Positions 55,191 through 64,000 of a stretch of 64,000 nt of DNA are shown piece after piece. A program made the translations under genes and the position numbers. Below the pieces are notes generated by a model. That model was not told the origin of the DNA. It saw nothing but the letters and a program-made list of their open reading frames with translations, and did no database searches. Source of the stretch: Scilla litardierei (Eukaryota > Streptophyta > Magnoliopsida > Asparagales > Asparagaceae); contig CM061134.1 of the NCBI GenBank assembly GCA_030789695.1, forward strand, positions 61,883,334 through 61,947,333, given 5' to 3'. Each line of letters begins with the position of its first letter. Position 1 is the stretch's first letter.

Positions 55191-56427
55191 ATGGTACACA
55201 CACGAGGGACCGCCACCCCACCGATTCGGGGGAAGAGGCCCACTCATGGCGCCTCCTCCTCCAGACCCCAGCGTCGATCCCACCACGCCACCACCAATAC
55301 CACCACCACCACCACCACTACCATCCCCTCCACTATAGCTCTCATCCCGACCACTTCCACACCCATCACGGCCACCACTACCCCGGCCACCTCCGCCCCT
55401 CCACTGCCACCACAGCCCCTCCATCATGACCCCCACACCCAGCCCCCACCAAGGACGCTCTTCAGCATGTCTACGGACCTATGGCATCACGTTCAGAGAC
55501 GACGCACACCGCGAGCGCTTCGTCAGGCTCTCGCAGCATCGTCTCGTCCCCACGTTGTTCATAGACGGGCTTACCCTTCGATCCCTCGAACTCATTCAGG
55601 GAGTCCGTCACCTATACCGAGCGATTGGTTTCGATCGCTTCCTCGGTGTGCATGCACCCACTTACTCCCACATTGCCCTAGGGGCTCTCAGCTCCCTCGC
55701 TCGCACCCCTGCGGGTGATGGCATCACTTTTCGCCTCATGGACCACGATTGCACTATTACACATGCCATGATCCGCGACTACTTTCACTTCCCAGCCATC
55801 CCTGAGCCCAGAGCCGCCTTCTCACCCCACTATGATGTTGACACATTTGATGCTCCAGCTTTTTGGCAGCGTATCTCATGCCTTGATCAGTACTGCCCTA
55901 TCCAGGCGAAGGCATCGTGCATCGTGCACCCATGCCTTCATTATGCTCAGAGGTACTTAGCCACCACTATCTTCTGCAGTCCTGAGGTCGGGACCATGTC
56001 CCTACCAGAGCTTACCCACCTTATGTGTATGACCTGGCCTTTACGCTTTCACCCGGATGGCTCCATTCGTCCCTTCATGCTTTCCGACGCAGCCCACTGG
56101 TTGTGTCACCGCCTTCTCCAGACTTCCACCACCTACTTCTTCAGGGACATCTGCTGCGGCGGATTCTTTACCATTTTTGGCCGTATGCTCGATATTCACC
56201 TTCCAGATGACCTACACACCCCTGTTGGCCCGACACGCTTGATCCTCGGCGTTCTCGACATATGCATATCATCCGACCTTAAAGGGGATCGTCACTGGCT
56301 ATATCTTGTGGGCACCCACCACATGCCTCACATGGTGCTCCCCGCCCCTCACCTCACACACATCCCAGCTGTCCAGCTTGACTGGATGATTCCTAGGGTC
56401 GACCCACTTCCATTCCGCCAAACCTGA
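55191..56427 (+). pseudogene. Athila ORF1-like protein, Athila-B (frameshift, truncated)
   Basis: ATG at 55191 (MVHTRGTATPPIRGKRP). The N-terminal region is basic and Thr/Pro-rich, with a (CCA)n tract. A frameshift between about 55440 and 55485 moves the reading to the frame with YGITFRDDAHRERFVRLSQH. The conserved core follows: GITFRLMDHD, ASCIVHPCLHYAQRYLATT, GTMSLPELTHLMCMTWPL, DICCGGFFTIF and LPDDL. It ends QLDWMIPRVDPLPFRQT at 56425, about where Athila-A begins its low-complexity tail, so the C-terminus is lost or replaced. Function unknown. The match to Athila-A supports a real, conserved protein. Confidence 0.75.
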
Positions 56428-56993
56428 CTGGTCGTGAATGTATGGTCCAATGTTTGAATCCCAATTATCATCAATGTAAATATTGATTATGGTTATATCT
56501 TGAATTCAGCTTTGATTAATTAAATCACTTAACCTTTCTGTTGCGAAGATTATTTGCCTAGTAAACCTCGCTGACGGAATTTCAATTGTTGTTTTTGGAA
56601 ATGTCGGTCAGGTATTGATAGTGACTTTGTGGAAGACATCGCTGCAGAGATTGAGCCAGCGCTCGAAGAGTAAGTGGAGTACCTTCTTACGGAGGACTAG
56701 AGTGATTCATTTACCTTCGCATCAGCACTTTTAATTTGGAATAATGTAATTTGTTGTACTTTATTGATTCGGCCATTCTAGGCCCATGATGTATCATAAT
56801 ATTGTGTGATTGGTATGTAATAATGTTGTTTGAGCTGTTTCTTAAGTATGCATGCAAGGCCATACAATTTTTATACAGACACTTAGTGTGTTTAAACTAA
56901 GGAGGAAGGAAAAAAGTACCCCTCCTTGTTTTAAGCACACCGCGGACCCACTCGCGTCCTCGCTCCCAAGTATAGTGGGAAGCGGGGTGTGAC
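56428..56993 (+). mobile_element. Tekay/Del-like LTR, 3' fragment
   Basis: It ends GGGAAGCGGGGTGTGACA at 56993, close to the end of the solo LTR at 17783. No start is found; it abuts the Athila-B ORF on the left and a truncated Athila-D LTR on the right. The left limit is uncertain. Confidence 0.5.
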
Positions 56994-57859
56994 AAATATT
57001 TCTAGTTTGATTCTCGTTTCTATGATGATTTCTATTGTTTCCACGAATTTTATTTCTATGATCATGCTTATTAGTGAGTAGTCTCTTTGCTCTAGGGCAA
57101 AAGGATGAACCCAATGGATCTAGGGTTTGATATGTGAAATCTATTGAAACCCTTGTTGCTAAACTTGTTTTAGGGTTAGATTATGGTCGATTAACTACAA
57201 ATAGCTAGGGATTTCTCCTCAGACCTTGAGAGCTCGAGAGAGGATCTTGATCTATAGGAAGCCCTAGATATTTGATTTAGACCTATAATTCGGATATCAT
57301 AGACTTGGTGCGCGAGAGCGACCAAAGCCAACATCTTTATTATATTTCTACGATTATATTTGTCTGTACGACGATAAGACGAATACGAACCACCATAATC
57401 TAGATTCAAACTCATGTCGCACGATAGTAGACTTGAGCAAGAATTGAATTTTATTATCGACCTAAATGCCAATAATTCAAATAGGCGTGCGAGAGAGCGA
57501 AATTCAATCTTGAGTTATTTTAGACTTTTGTAGCGCGAGAGTGTGCACCGGTTCACATTATAGTTGCGACAATTTCATCCTAAACTAAGAGTTAGTAATT
57601 AGGAGTTCATATTCACATTGATAGACGAAAATCTATAGTGTGGATTCCCTAGTCCTAGGCATTCTTATTAATTGAATTACAACCGATATTTTTACACGTT
57701 CGTGACACATACATTACATTGCCATTATTCAAATCTTTGATACACCTAAACAACCAAGATAATACCAACCGCCTCCCCGTGATTCGATACCCGCTCACCA
57801 CTTAACTGTGTGCTTGCGGTAAAAATACATTGTTTTCTTGGTATATCCAGACACGATCA
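56994..57859 (+). mobile_element. Athila-D 5' LTR, 3' part
   Basis: Truncated on the left at 56994. It ends CACGATCA before the PBS. The motif GCGCGAGAG, or a near copy, occurs near 57311, 57485 and 57533; the first is enclosed by TTGGT/ACCAA. A long-range inverted pair, with CAAGAATTGAATT near 57438 and AATTCAATCTTG near 57501, is also present. No gene. Confidence 0.65.
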
Positions 57860-57865
57860 AGTTTT

Positions 57866-57883
57866 TGGCACCGTTGCCGGGGA
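57866..57883 (+). other. Primer-binding site (tRNA-Asp type), Athila-D
   Basis: TGGCACCGTTGCCGGGGA matches 17 of 18 bases. Confidence 0.9.
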
Positions 57884-57961
57884 GGCAACGGTATTTTTCT
57901 TGGTTACTTTTTCTTTTCCTCTATTGTGCTAACATTCTGCGCAGATTCTCTTTCTCTATGC

Positions 57962-59073
57962 ATGAACACACGCTCAAGGACCATTGACAACTTGATACAC
58001 TTTGATCCCGAAATTGAGAGACCTGCAAGAAACTAAGAGCAGAAAAGAGGTATATTCTAGAGGATAGCAAGATGGCAGCTGAGAATAATGCTACAAGGAA
58101 TGTCAGAGTTATTTCTATTCGGGATCGGCTTACTCACATCGTCCATTCTTATGCCAAAAGTGTTAGCTGACAAGAATTTTGAGCTGAAAATAGGTTTAGT
58201 TGTGCTGATACAACATGATCCATTCTATGGACATGCACATGAGAATCCACATTACTATATTGAGATGTTCTTGACGAAGTGCACCACTTTTCAGGTTATT
58301 AACTTATCAGAGAATGCCATCCGTCTGCAGTTATTTCCATGCACACTCAATGATAAAGCATTATATTGGCTAAGGTCACAGGCGAACGGTACCATCACCA
58401 CATGAGACGATCTTGCAGGCACCTTCATTAATAAATTCTAGTCACCATCAAAGACCGTCAGATTGAGGAATTCTTAGATGTCATTCTAGCAAGGACCCCA
58501 GGAATCTTTATATGAAGCGTGGGAGTGATTCAAATATCTTCAACACCAATGCCTCCACCACAGCATCAATGACTGGGAGTTGATTCATAGCTTCTATAAT
58601 GGGTTGAAACAAGATACGAAGATGATTATAGACGCCACCACTAATGGGGGCGATCTTGGCAAAGACTCCAGAAGAAGCCCCAATATTGCTTGAAGAGATG
58701 GCTTCTAATAATCAACAGTGGGTCGATGAGAGAGCCCAATCATTATCATCATCCAAGCCGGCTAGTATTTATGAGGCCAAAGCAGTGGCAGAATTGGCCG
58801 GGAAGTTTGACACTCTATCAAAGATTTTAGAGAGAATAGAAAAGAAGCTGAGCGAGCCATCTATTGCTCAAGATACATCATCTGATGGAAGTATGAGTGA
58901 CTGGCAAGGTCAATGCCAAGTCATGTATGCGGGAGCTGAAGCAGTTGAGGAACCTGTAGAGCAGGTTCAGTATATTTCAGATTATAAGCCTGGGAGTGGA
59001 AACAATTTATCTAAGGATGAGCATCCTAGCATTGCACTTGGCTAGGTTCCAAACCCCAAAAAATTTTAGTATT
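57962..59073 (+). pseudogene. gag: Athila-D gag, fragmentary
   Basis: It starts MNTRSRTIDNLIHFDPEIE, homologous to the other Athila gags, then a stop and several frameshifts. Recognisable parts: DKNFELKIGLVVLIQHDPF, HENPHYYIEMFLTKCTTFQ and LFPCTLNDKALYWLRSQ (58088-58405); a degenerate SLYEAW stretch; GAILAKTPEEAPILLEEM to QVMYAGAEAVEEPVEQVQYI (58644-59045). The Copia element at 59074 interrupts it, and no protease is seen. Confidence 0.85.
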
Positions 59074-59193
59074 TGTTATGAATAGGCCCATGAGACCCAT
59101 TGGGTATCCGGCCCACCATTGAAAGCTATAAATAAGAGTGTAGGGGGGCTCTTAACCCCCTACACCTATTTCCCTACTTTTCCCTTCACAACA
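59074..59193 (+). mobile_element. Candidate short LTR (about 120 bp)
   Basis: From TGTTATGAATAGGCCC to CACAACA, with TATAAATA at 59127-59134. It is followed by CGTTATTAGCACG, a stretch often seen directly after such LTRs. Without the 3' LTR the limits are a guess. Confidence 0.55.
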
Positions 59194-60674
59194 CGTTATT
59201 AGCACGATCACGCTCGTTGGAAAAGGCGGCGACGCGCGAGGAAGGAAATCCATCAACCGCTCAGTCTAAGAAGATCGTAATCTTCTCAACGGGGAGCGAA
59301 AAGGGCATCCTTCACCAACCGTCGTCTAGATTCCCTCGTCGAATCTAGAGGTAAATATCAAAACTTTTTAGATTTAAACTTGTGTTTCACGTAGATCTAC
59401 ATGTTTTAGGATTAAAAAATTTAAAAACACGGTAAAAATCACATTTTTATTTAGATCCGCATGTCTAAAAACAATAAAAATCAGTTTTTAGAGATCTAAA
59501 TGCTTGAAAAATCTGTTTTTTACCCCCCCAACCTTGATCCATACACCGCACGCCCAAAAGGGCGAATCGGCGCGGCTCCACAAGCGCCGCCGGCGGCTAA
59601 AATGCAGCGCCATAGGCCGCGGCGGCCGCCGCCTGATGCCGCGGCCCTGCCGCAGTCTACAGGCCGCGGCCCGCCGCCACCACGGCAAGGCGCGGCCAGC
59701 TGTCGCAGCGGCGCGCCGCGGGCCCCCTAGGGTTTTTCGAAAACCCTAGCCCTAAACGGCCTATTTTTCAGGGGAGGCCTAATTAACCCTAATGTGTTGT
59801 TTTCATGGCCCAAAAAGCCTGAAAATTAGCCCATATACACAAATAATTTTTCCTTTTTTTTATTTTTGGCCCCAAAAGCCCAAAATAATTAAAGAAATCT
59901 TAAAATTTATATTTTATAAAAAGGGTTAAAGCGGAAAACAAAACATTAAAAATATGGATCAAAGGTAAAAAGTTTTTCAAAAAAAATAATTTTTAGCACG
60001 TCACACACTATTTAGATTATTTAATTAATCTTTACATGCCTGTGATATGATTATCTGCGTGGTTGTATATTTTACATATATTATCTGCGTGGATGTGCGA
60101 TTAGGCTATGTTTTTAGGGATCAGCCAGGTTTCCGACATCTTTTCTTTTCTGCAATTTTTTCTTTTTGCGAGAAATTTGTAGGTGAGGAAATATATGTAA
60201 AAAAGAAGACCGGACGACACCAAAAAGGAGCTGAAGGCGTATGCACAAAGAAGAAAGGGGCTTCTCTTTGAAGTTCCCGAGTTGTATTTAATCTTTCATG
60301 TAATTTTTGATGTAATTTCGGACTGTCTTTTTCTTTTCGGTGTCCCCTGGCTGATCCCCATAGTCCTAAGTTATTTTCATTGCTTATACATTAATGCGTG
60401 GATGTTAACTATTTTCATGCTATGTTAATGTTACAATGAAACTGTTAAAAAGCATGCGTGGATGTTAATCTCTTTTAATTATTCACGTTATGAAACTGTT
60501 AAAAAACATGCGTGGATGTTAAGTTTTTTCTTTAATAATTCACGATATGAAAATGATAAAAAGCATGCATGAATGTTAATTTTCTTTATGAAAATGGTAA
60601 AAATACATGCGTGGATGTCTAATTGTTTTTACAGTTTAATAATCCATGTTGTTTTTATATTGCTAGATTGTTCA
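59194..60674 (+). other. Long leader of the short-LTR Copia element
   Basis: About 1.5 kb without a credible gene. 59565-59731 is a very GC-rich island (CGCGGC and GGCCGC words). 60040-60640 holds a tandem repeat around GCGTGGATGTTAA. The sequence before gag (TTTTATATTGCTAG) could be an intron end, as leaders of this group are often spliced; this is not shown. Confidence 0.5.
60388..60622 (+). repeat. Tandem repeat around CATGCGTGGATGTTAA
   Basis: Five imperfect units at about 48-63-bp spacing near 60393, 60452, 60509, 60565 and 60608. Each has (A)TGCGTGGATGTTAA, then a T-rich stretch, TTCACG-like and ATGAAACTGTTAAAAA parts. Two looser copies of CTGCGTGG lie at about 60054 and 60085. Confidence 0.75.
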
Positions 60675-61695
60675 ATGGCCAGACTTGCGAATGTCGACTT
60701 TTCGGTCCTGAAGGCCGATGGGTCGAACTACTTGAGTTGGCAGTTGGACCTGAAGTTCCATCTGTGATCTCATGTGTTCAGTCTCACACCAATTGAGAAG
60801 GCAACAACAAGTACTGCCCCAGCCGACAAGGATGCTTCTAAAGAAGCACCTCATACAGAGGAAGTTTCCGATATACTGAAGGCGAAAGCCATTATCTATA
60901 TCAGGAAACATTTAGACTCGACCCTGAAGGACGAGTATCTCACTGTAGAGGATCCTTACGAGCTATGGGACGCACTTGAGGAGAGGTACAGGCATCAGAG
61001 AGATGTCATACTCCCCCGTGCGCAGTACGAGTGGACTCACCTCTGCATACATGATTACAAATCCGTAGCGGAGTACAACTCAGCACTCTTCTGTATCACC
61101 TCACGCCTGAAGTTGTGTGGTAAAATGGTGACGGAGAAAATGTTGCTAGAAAAGACGTTCACGTCTTTCCATGAGAAGGACATGATCCTTATGCAACAAT
61201 ACCATAAGAGGAAGTTCACGAAGTACTCTGATCTGCTTTCATGCCTGCTAATGGCTGAACAGAACAGAGATTTGTTGGTTGCAACTCACAACCTGCGCCC
61301 TCCTGGCTCCGCTCCACTGCCACCTCCTGCAGAGGCATACTTCCAGTCTTTCCAGAAGAAGAAGATGGACAAGAAGGCAAATTCCAGAAATGGAAAGAAC
61401 AGAAGAAGCAGAAGAAGGCCACTCCCCAAGCTCCTCCTCAGAACCAGAAGTTCGTGGAAAAGAAGCAGAAGTGGACGTCAAAAGGTGGTGCTCCCAAGAA
61501 AGACTGTGAGGATAAGTGCTCCAAATGCGGAATAACGGGCCACTAGTCCAGAATCTGCCGCACCCAGAAACACCTCCAGGACCTCTACCAGGCAAGCCTC
61601 AAGCCTCGAGCTGAGACAAACATGATTGAGAGCGCAGCGTTGCCAGAGACCTCATGGACTCCTGAGGACTTCATGGGAGATGACACTCTCTAGTT
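60675..61695 (+). pseudogene. gag: Copia gag
   Basis: It starts MARLANVDFSVLKADGSNYL and WQLDLKFHL, then a TGA at 60765. The same frame reopens at 60774 with AKAIIYIRKHLDSTLKDEYL, LWDALEERY and PRAQYEWTHLCI (UBN2-like). A Lys/Arg-rich end follows. The zinc knuckle region (CSKCGITGH, then a stop, then SRICR) is near 61510-61560, after a frameshift. The last frame ends about 61693. Confidence 0.85.
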
Positions 61696-61759
61696 ATGGA
61701 CCATTTTTATCTACTAGCATTGTATCTTCTTTTCATGCATCGTATCTAGTTTATATTCC

Positions 61760-62100
61760 ATGTCAAACGATCTTTTGAGCATCTTAAATGAAAGTAGATC
61801 TTTTCTTTTTCATATTATTTACTGCTTAAATGTCTTTCTTTATATAGATATGGAATTAATTTTCCTAGTGGACAGTGCATCGACGCACTCGATCCTTCAA
61901 AACATAGACTACTTCACGAGCATAAGTAGCTACTCTGGTCCACTAAGAACAATCTCAGGACCAGCTAATATAATCGAAGGATCAGGGGAAGTAATCATAT
62001 TGCCCCCCGGTAACACACAAATCACACTTAGGAATGCGTTATACTCCCCTAAATCCATCTGAAACCTAAAGATATCCGTTTAAATGGATATCACTTAGAG
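61760..62100 (+). pseudogene. Copia protease
   Basis: The frame reads MELIFLVDSASTHSIL, with a DSA catalytic triad start, then GSGEVIILPPGNTQITLRNA and LYSPKSI, and ends at a stop where NL would usually follow. It is separated from gag by stops. Confidence 0.8.
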
Positions 62101-62279
62101 ACGGTCGAGGAAAATGAAAGGGAATACTTGCTTGTAACGTCTCTTACAAATGGTTCAAAACCCATTGTGGAACGTTTCAAGGGACTCCCCTCGGGACTCT
62201 ACCAAACAAGTATACAAACTCCAGAAACATCAATGGCGGAGCACCTGCAGTGCCCCCAAACACCAGAATTCCAACTCTG

Positions 62280-63441
62280 ACACAGTAGACTGGGACACCC
62301 CGGATCTGTTATGATGTACCACATCATAAAGAGCTCAATGGGTATAGACTAGAAGAGCCTGAAGATTCTTCAAAAAGGAAAATTCCCATGTCCACCCTGT
62401 TACAAGGGTAAACTGATTACGAGACCCTCTCCACTGAAAGTGGACCTGGAATCTCCAAGTTTTCTGGAAAGAATCCACAGAGACATTTGTGGGCCTATAC
62501 ACCCATCAAGTGGTCTGTTCAGGTACTTTATGGTCCTGATTGACGTATCTACTAAGTGGTCACATGTGTGTCTACTGTCCACCCGTAACCTAGCACTGTC
62601 TAAGCTTTTAGCTCAGATAATCAGGTTACGGGCCCACTTCCCCGACTACCAGATAAAGAAACTTCGTTTGGAAAATGCGGGGGAGTTTACGTCACAAGTC
62701 TTTCTAGACTATTGCCAAGCACAGGGAATTGAAGTCGAACATCCTGTAGCGCATGTTCACACCCAAAACGGGTTAGCAGAATCTCTAATTAAGAGACTGC
62801 AATGGATTGCTCGTCCATTATTACTTCAATCCCAGCTGCCAGTGAATGCATGTGGTTATGCAATTTTGCATGCTACATCTTTAATAAAATTATGACCTTC
62901 TGGATGTCAGTCATCTTCTCCAATGCAACTAGCACTTGGAGCCCCACCAATTGTCTCACACTTGAGAATATTTGGTTTTGCAGTATACGTCCCCATAGCA
63001 CCACCACAAAGGACAAAGATGGGTCCACAACGTCGCCTAGGAATTTATGTTGGGTTTGACAACCCCTCCATAATTAGATTCCTAGAACCCCTTACAGGAG
63101 ACGTTTTCAGGGCACGTCTAGAAGACTATGAATTTGATGAAACATCATTTCCAAGACTAGGCTCACAGACAAAGAAGCCCGAAGCTTCAGACTGTATCAC
63201 TTGGGATACAAAGACATTATGTCACTTTGATCCGCCCACAAGCCAGTGTGAGGAGGAGGTCGTGAAGATTCTCCACATCCAAAACACTATCCATCTCTTG
63301 CCGGACAAATTTACTGACAACCAAAAGATTGTCAGATCACTTGTCCCTGCTGTTAACACTCCAGCTAGGATTGATATACCACAAAATGGACGCAATCCAC
63401 CTGCAGCAGAAATGGTTGGACCTCTCAAAAAGAGAGGGTGA
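62280..63441 (+). pseudogene. Copia integrase (catalytic Asp changed)
   Basis: The zinc part has RLGHPGSVMMYHII and CPPCYKGK, with stops. The core frame 62440-62895 reads RIHRDICGPIHPSSG, VLIDVSTKWSHVCLLSTRN and IKKLRLENAGEFTSQVF, then HTQNGLAESLIKRLQ. Family members have RLDNAGEF, so the second catalytic Asp is Glu here. A frameshift near 62895 leads to the C-terminal frame 62923-63441 (HLRIFGFAVYVPIAPPQRTK, RRLGIYVGFDNPS). Confidence 0.85.
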
Positions 63442-64000
63442 CCACCGGGATCCAAGGACCAAGTCCCTCGAAAGAGTAGGACCCTTGGCAATAGTAAACA
63501 AATACCACCACAGGATGCTACTGTAAGCCCTGCTACCCCATCTCTCCCAAACTCTCAAACAGAGGAAAAACCAGGAGAAAATGAAGTTTCGATACACTAT
63601 GTACGAACTGGGGAGTATTGGGACAGAAAGAGAACAACCATAGATGACACATTTGCGTGTAATATTGCCATCAACGTCGTGTACTGCGACAATGATATTG
63701 AACCACGCTCTCTGACAGAATGTCAAAGCAAAGATGATTGGCCAAAGTGGAAAGCGGCAATAGGAGTGGAGTTGGATTCACTCACCAAACGCAAGGTCTT
63801 CGGACCTATAGTCCAGACACGAAAAGGTGTAAAACCTGTGGGTTACAAATGGGTATTTGTTAGAAAAATAAATGAACAAAACGAGATCGTTCGCTACAAA
63901 GCAAGGCTTGTAGCGCAGGGTTTTACCCAACGTCCAGGGGTGGATTTTGAAGCCACATACTCCCCGGTCATGGACGCGATCACCTTCCGATTCCTCATTG
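63442..64000 (+). pseudogene. Copia reverse transcriptase, N-terminal part (cut by window end)
   Basis: A Pro/Lys-rich linker leads to [57 protein letters not shown] and EATYSPVMDAITF at the right edge. This frame has no stop up to the edge. Confidence 0.9.

Larger units (their letters stand above)
33053..56427 (+). mobile_element. Athila-B: pol-less Ty3/Athila-like element, interrupted twice
   Basis: 5' LTR 33053-34771, degenerate tRNA-Asp PBS, gag 34933-36171, copia-3 insertion, gag-protease 40093-41476, junction motif 41485-41530, CGGTCGAGCAG array, SIRE insertion, array again, Athila ORF1-like gene 55191-56427. No RT, RNase H or integrase is present between protease and the ORF1-like gene. 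The 3' LTR is missing: sequence after 56427 is a different LTR fragment. About 7.2 kb of the element itself remains. Confidence 0.85.
59074..64000 (+). mobile_element. Short-LTR Ty1/Copia element, runs off the window
   Basis: Candidate 5' LTR 59074-59193, long leader, then gag, protease, integrase and the start of RT, all on plus. Frames are broken by several stops and shifts, so it is decayed. Its 3' end is outside the window, so a TSD cannot be checked. The gag start (MARLANVDFSVL) belongs to a common plant Copia group. Confidence 0.8.

Noticed and set aside
1..64000. Host genes, tRNA or rRNA genes
   Set aside because: I found no exon-like coding sequence outside transposon families and no tRNA or rRNA pattern. 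The tRNA-like stretches are primer-binding sites of 11-18 bases.

Overview
This window reads as plant (angiosperm, probably eudicot) heterochromatin: 64 kb made almost entirely of nested transposable elements, with no host gene that I can recognise. The plant assignment rests on Athila-type Ty3 elements with primer-binding sites matching tRNA-Asp, a SIRE/Maximus-type Ty1 element with a 3' extra ORF, an L1-like LINE with a zf-RVT tail, a Helitron with a Pif1 helicase, and Del/Tekay-style LTRs beginning TGTAAT and ending in ATTACA or GTGACA. Almost every coding region carries stops or frameshifts.

Layout. 1-1489 is the end of an Athila-like LTR ('Athila-C') with its PBS and leader, broken by a possible Tekay-like LTR (1490-1567, resuming at 20183-20350 and 24852-27817). 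A SIRE-like Copia element with gag only ('copia-1', minus, 1568-20177, TSD TATGT) sits in that LTR. It is itself split by a complete young 11,955-bp Athila-like element ('Athila-A', minus, 1761-13715, TSD ACGTC, LTRs about 0.8% different) and by a 2.84-kb solo LTR (14942-17783, TSD ACTTC). A 5'-truncated LINE (20351-24842, 9-bp TSD) follows. From 28398 to 33052 lies a decayed Helitron (minus) with a nested 888-bp non-autonomous Helitron. A second Athila-like element ('Athila-B', plus) starts at 33053 and runs to 56427. It is interrupted by a damaged Copia ('copia-3', 36172-40092, TSD CCAAA) and by a full-length 12.3-kb SIRE-type element (minus, 42336-54635, TSD TCTCT). A Tekay-like LTR fragment, a truncated Athila-like element ('Athila-D', 56994-59073) and a short-LTR Copia element (59074 to beyond the window) close the window.

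How the parts work together. Athila-A and Athila-B share one unusual plan: gag-protease, then no reverse transcriptase, RNase H or integrase, then a conserved Athila ORF1-like protein in the env position. They must rely on enzymes supplied by other elements. The SIRE element keeps gag-pol and adds a 3' ORF in the same position.

The most interesting signals are regulatory or structural. (1) Each large element has a family-specific palindromic word, reiterated in the LTR upstream of a TATA-like box (CGGCCGAG, CGGTCGAGCAG or ACTAGTCGGTC). A second array of the same word lies inside the element, just upstream of the env-position ORF. In Athila-A this internal array is followed by its own TATATAAG. 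That suggests a copied internal promoter for the 3' ORF, seen in both Ty3 and Ty1 elements. (2) Athila LTRs carry, in the probable transcribed leader, serial hairpins in which a constant loop is enclosed by different but complementary stems. All alignments and counts were made by eye.
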